Source of the DNA: Phycisphaerales bacterium UBA2402
Lineage (GTDB): Bacteria > Planctomycetota > Phycisphaerae > Phycisphaerales > UBA1924
Assembly: GCA_002343715.1 (NCBI GenBank)
Contig: DDSA01000167.1
Span: 56,692 to 120,691, forward strand
Direction of reading: 5' to 3'
DNA length: 64,000 nt
The position numbers and the translations under genes were made by a program. The notes beneath the pieces are model-generated. The model was not told the origin of the DNA. It made no database searches and saw only the letters and a list, made by a program, of their open reading frames with translations. Positions within the stretch are counted from its first letter, which is position 1, and every line of letters starts with the position of its first letter. This document shows positions 62,919 to 64,000 of the stretch, in pieces.

Positions 62919-63704
62919 ATGAGTACGCGATTTCCACAGGCTGTGGTGGCGCTGTTAGCAGCGGCCTGCGCCGGTTCAGCATTGGCTGACGGGCGAGTCA
63001 CCATCCGAGATTGCACCTTGCCCGACAACAGCAACGTGTACAACGGAACCGACGGTTCTGGCGGCGCGTTCGTGGTGACCCGGGCAACTCCCGGCGCCAA
63101 CGGAGACAACAACGGCATCTACGGAGGCAATCTGCTCGCCAACGACGGTCGCGGCACGGGCTCGGATTCATTCCTGTCGTTCTGCCTTGAGCGCCAGGAC
63201 AATCTGAGTTTCGGCACGACATACTTCACCCAGATCGCGACATCGGCCTTCGATGCCAACGCGCCCGTCAACCTTCCGAACCCCGACCCGCTCAGCGGTA
63301 CGACGGCGACGATCTACCGGGAGTTCCGCAAGATCGCGAACGGCACGGCGTCCACCGCGGGTCTCTTCGGCGGCCTGTTCGGCCCCGGCCTCAGCCGTGC
63401 AGAAACCACCGCCATCCAGCACGCCATCTGGTACTCCGAGCAGGAGATGACCTGGGGTGAAATTTCCGCGATGGCCCAGAATGTCTACAACTGGGCCGCG
63501 GCCAACAGTGATGGCTCCTTGCGCGGCGTGCGGGTCCTTCGTCTCTGGACCAGCTACAACGCCCAGACCGGTCAATACTCCGGCTCGGCCCAGGACCTGC
63601 TGACCTGCATCCCGCTCCCCCCTTCCGCGTACGCGGGCATGGCGACTTTCGTCGGGATCCTCGGACTCGCGATCAAGCGTCGCCGCATGCTGGCCGCTCA
63701 GTAA
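62919..63704 (+). CDS. PEP-CTERM-type secreted protein with internal cysteines
   Basis: 261 residues from ATG 62919. A signal peptide (MSTRFPQAVVALLAAACAGSALA) precedes a roughly 200-residue domain with repeated Asn/Gly turns (TDGSGGAFVVTRATPGANGDNNGIYGG) and a helical segment AIQHAIWYSEQEMTWGEISAMAQNVYNWAAAN. The C-terminal IPLPPSAYAGMATFVGILGLAIKRRRM is a PEP-CTERM variant: proline motif, membrane helix, Arg cluster. It should be processed by an exosortase. The domain has the look of a thioester-anchor protein family (FCLERQDNLSFGTTY), but I cannot confirm this. A Fur-like box is upstream and a terminator downstream. Confidence 0.8.
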   Translation: MSTRFPQAVVALLAAACAGSALADGRVTIRDCTLPDNSNVYNGTDGSGGAFVVTRATPGANGDNNGIYGGNLLANDGRGTGSDSFLSFCLERQDNLSFGTTYFTQIATSAFDANAPVNLPNPDPLSGTTATIYREFRKIANGTASTAGLFGGLFGPGLSRAETTAIQHAIWYSEQEMTWGEISAMAQNVYNWAAANSDGSLRGVRVLRLWTSYNAQTGQYSGSAQDLLTCIPLPPSAYAGMATFVGILGLAIKRRRMLAAQ

Positions 63705-64000
63705 TCGGTTGGCAGGCTGCGAAGTTCGAAAGATGATCGTTCTGTGAACGGGAGGGCTGCCGAAGCCCTCCCGTTTTTTCTTCACGAGTGAATGCCGCCG
63801 GTACTCGCCCGGCGGTTGAAGGTCAATCCCCCGGTTCGTGTCTCTCAGAACCATGGGTAAACTCATCTGTTCAACCCTCAGGCACCGTCCCAATCATCCG
63901 ATAAGATGACGTGTCAATTGGGGATGGATGATGAGGTTGGTACCGGAGTGTTCCCCCCGGTTGGGCGCTTGTGCGGATGTCAAAGATGCGGGTTTCGGTG
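63705..64000. other. Window 3' end, no gene seen
   Basis: After the terminator at 63748-63779, about 220 bases remain in which I see no gene with a supporting start or family match. Confidence 0.4.
63748..63779 (+). terminator. Rho-independent terminator after the second PEP-CTERM gene
   Basis: ACGGGAGGGCT pairs perfectly with AGCCCTCCCGT (11 bp, loop GCCGA), followed by TTTTTT. Confidence 0.93.

Overview
The window reads as a chromosomal segment of a planctomycete, most likely class Phycisphaerae. The evidence is high GC coding DNA, a DUF1559-like prepilin, two proteins with PEP-CTERM-type C-termini (VPAPAATALLGL...GRRRR; IPLPPSAYAG...KRRR), two unrelated secreted proteins ending in the same tandem dockerin-like module with a terminal GC, Cys-rich GACC repeats, and lpxB/lspA indicating a Gram-negative envelope. 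I saw no tRNA, rRNA, CRISPR array, IS element, integrase or phage module. This looks like ordinary chromosome with a few accessory islands.

Layout. 1-3246 (+): 3' end of fusA (EF-G) with a textbook terminator, a small lipoprotein and a prepilin. 3265-11044 (-): cytochrome c/sugar dehydrogenase fusion, a tssF-tssG pair without other type VI genes, and a znuACB zinc uptake operon with a Zur/Fur-type palindrome in front. 11229-22962: small lipoprotein, aldo/keto reductase, acyl-CoA mutase large subunit, MTA/SAH nucleosidase, a 763-residue secreted protein of unknown family, S9 peptidase, DegT aminotransferase, pyrH-frr. 23041-30338: a double ABC-2 permease, a VWA protein, a FixH-like lipoprotein overlapping a MauG/CcpA-type diheme peroxidase, a lipoprotein and murQ. 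30438-37761: a glyoxalase-fold gene broken by one amber codon, a REC-XRE regulator overlapping lpxB, a DksA-like protein overlapping lspA, and a UvrD-type helicase fused to a PD-(D/E)XK nuclease. 38064-45894: a dockerin-tagged secreted protein, an EF-G paralogue with an ankyrin membrane protein, then a LacI-type regulator, a GH144-like lipoprotein and a PEP-CTERM protein. 46186-64000: DsbD-like protein and ArfB, Kef-type antiporter, a GH10-fold protein, DCC oxidoreductase, a duplicated-domain exported protein, asnS, RNase E/G with an arginine-rich tail, a multidomain multicopper oxidase and a second PEP-CTERM protein.

The strongest new observations are regulatory. Two closely related 16-bp LacI-type operators (43307-43322 and 45008-45023) tie the LacI regulator, the GH144-like lipoprotein and the PEP-CTERM protein into a small sugar-responsive regulon. 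A TTATTGAG-N8-CTCAATAA palindrome precedes znuA. The rne leader carries a 12-bp hairpin just before its start codon. A GATAATCATTATC Fur-like box precedes the last PEP-CTERM gene. Protein-level oddities are the amber-interrupted glyoxalase gene, a GH10-fold protein that seems to lack both catalytic glutamates, a DksA-like protein with a dismantled zinc finger and a long basic tail, and the shared dockerin-like tail. I did not find a clear multi-gene defence or biosynthetic system.
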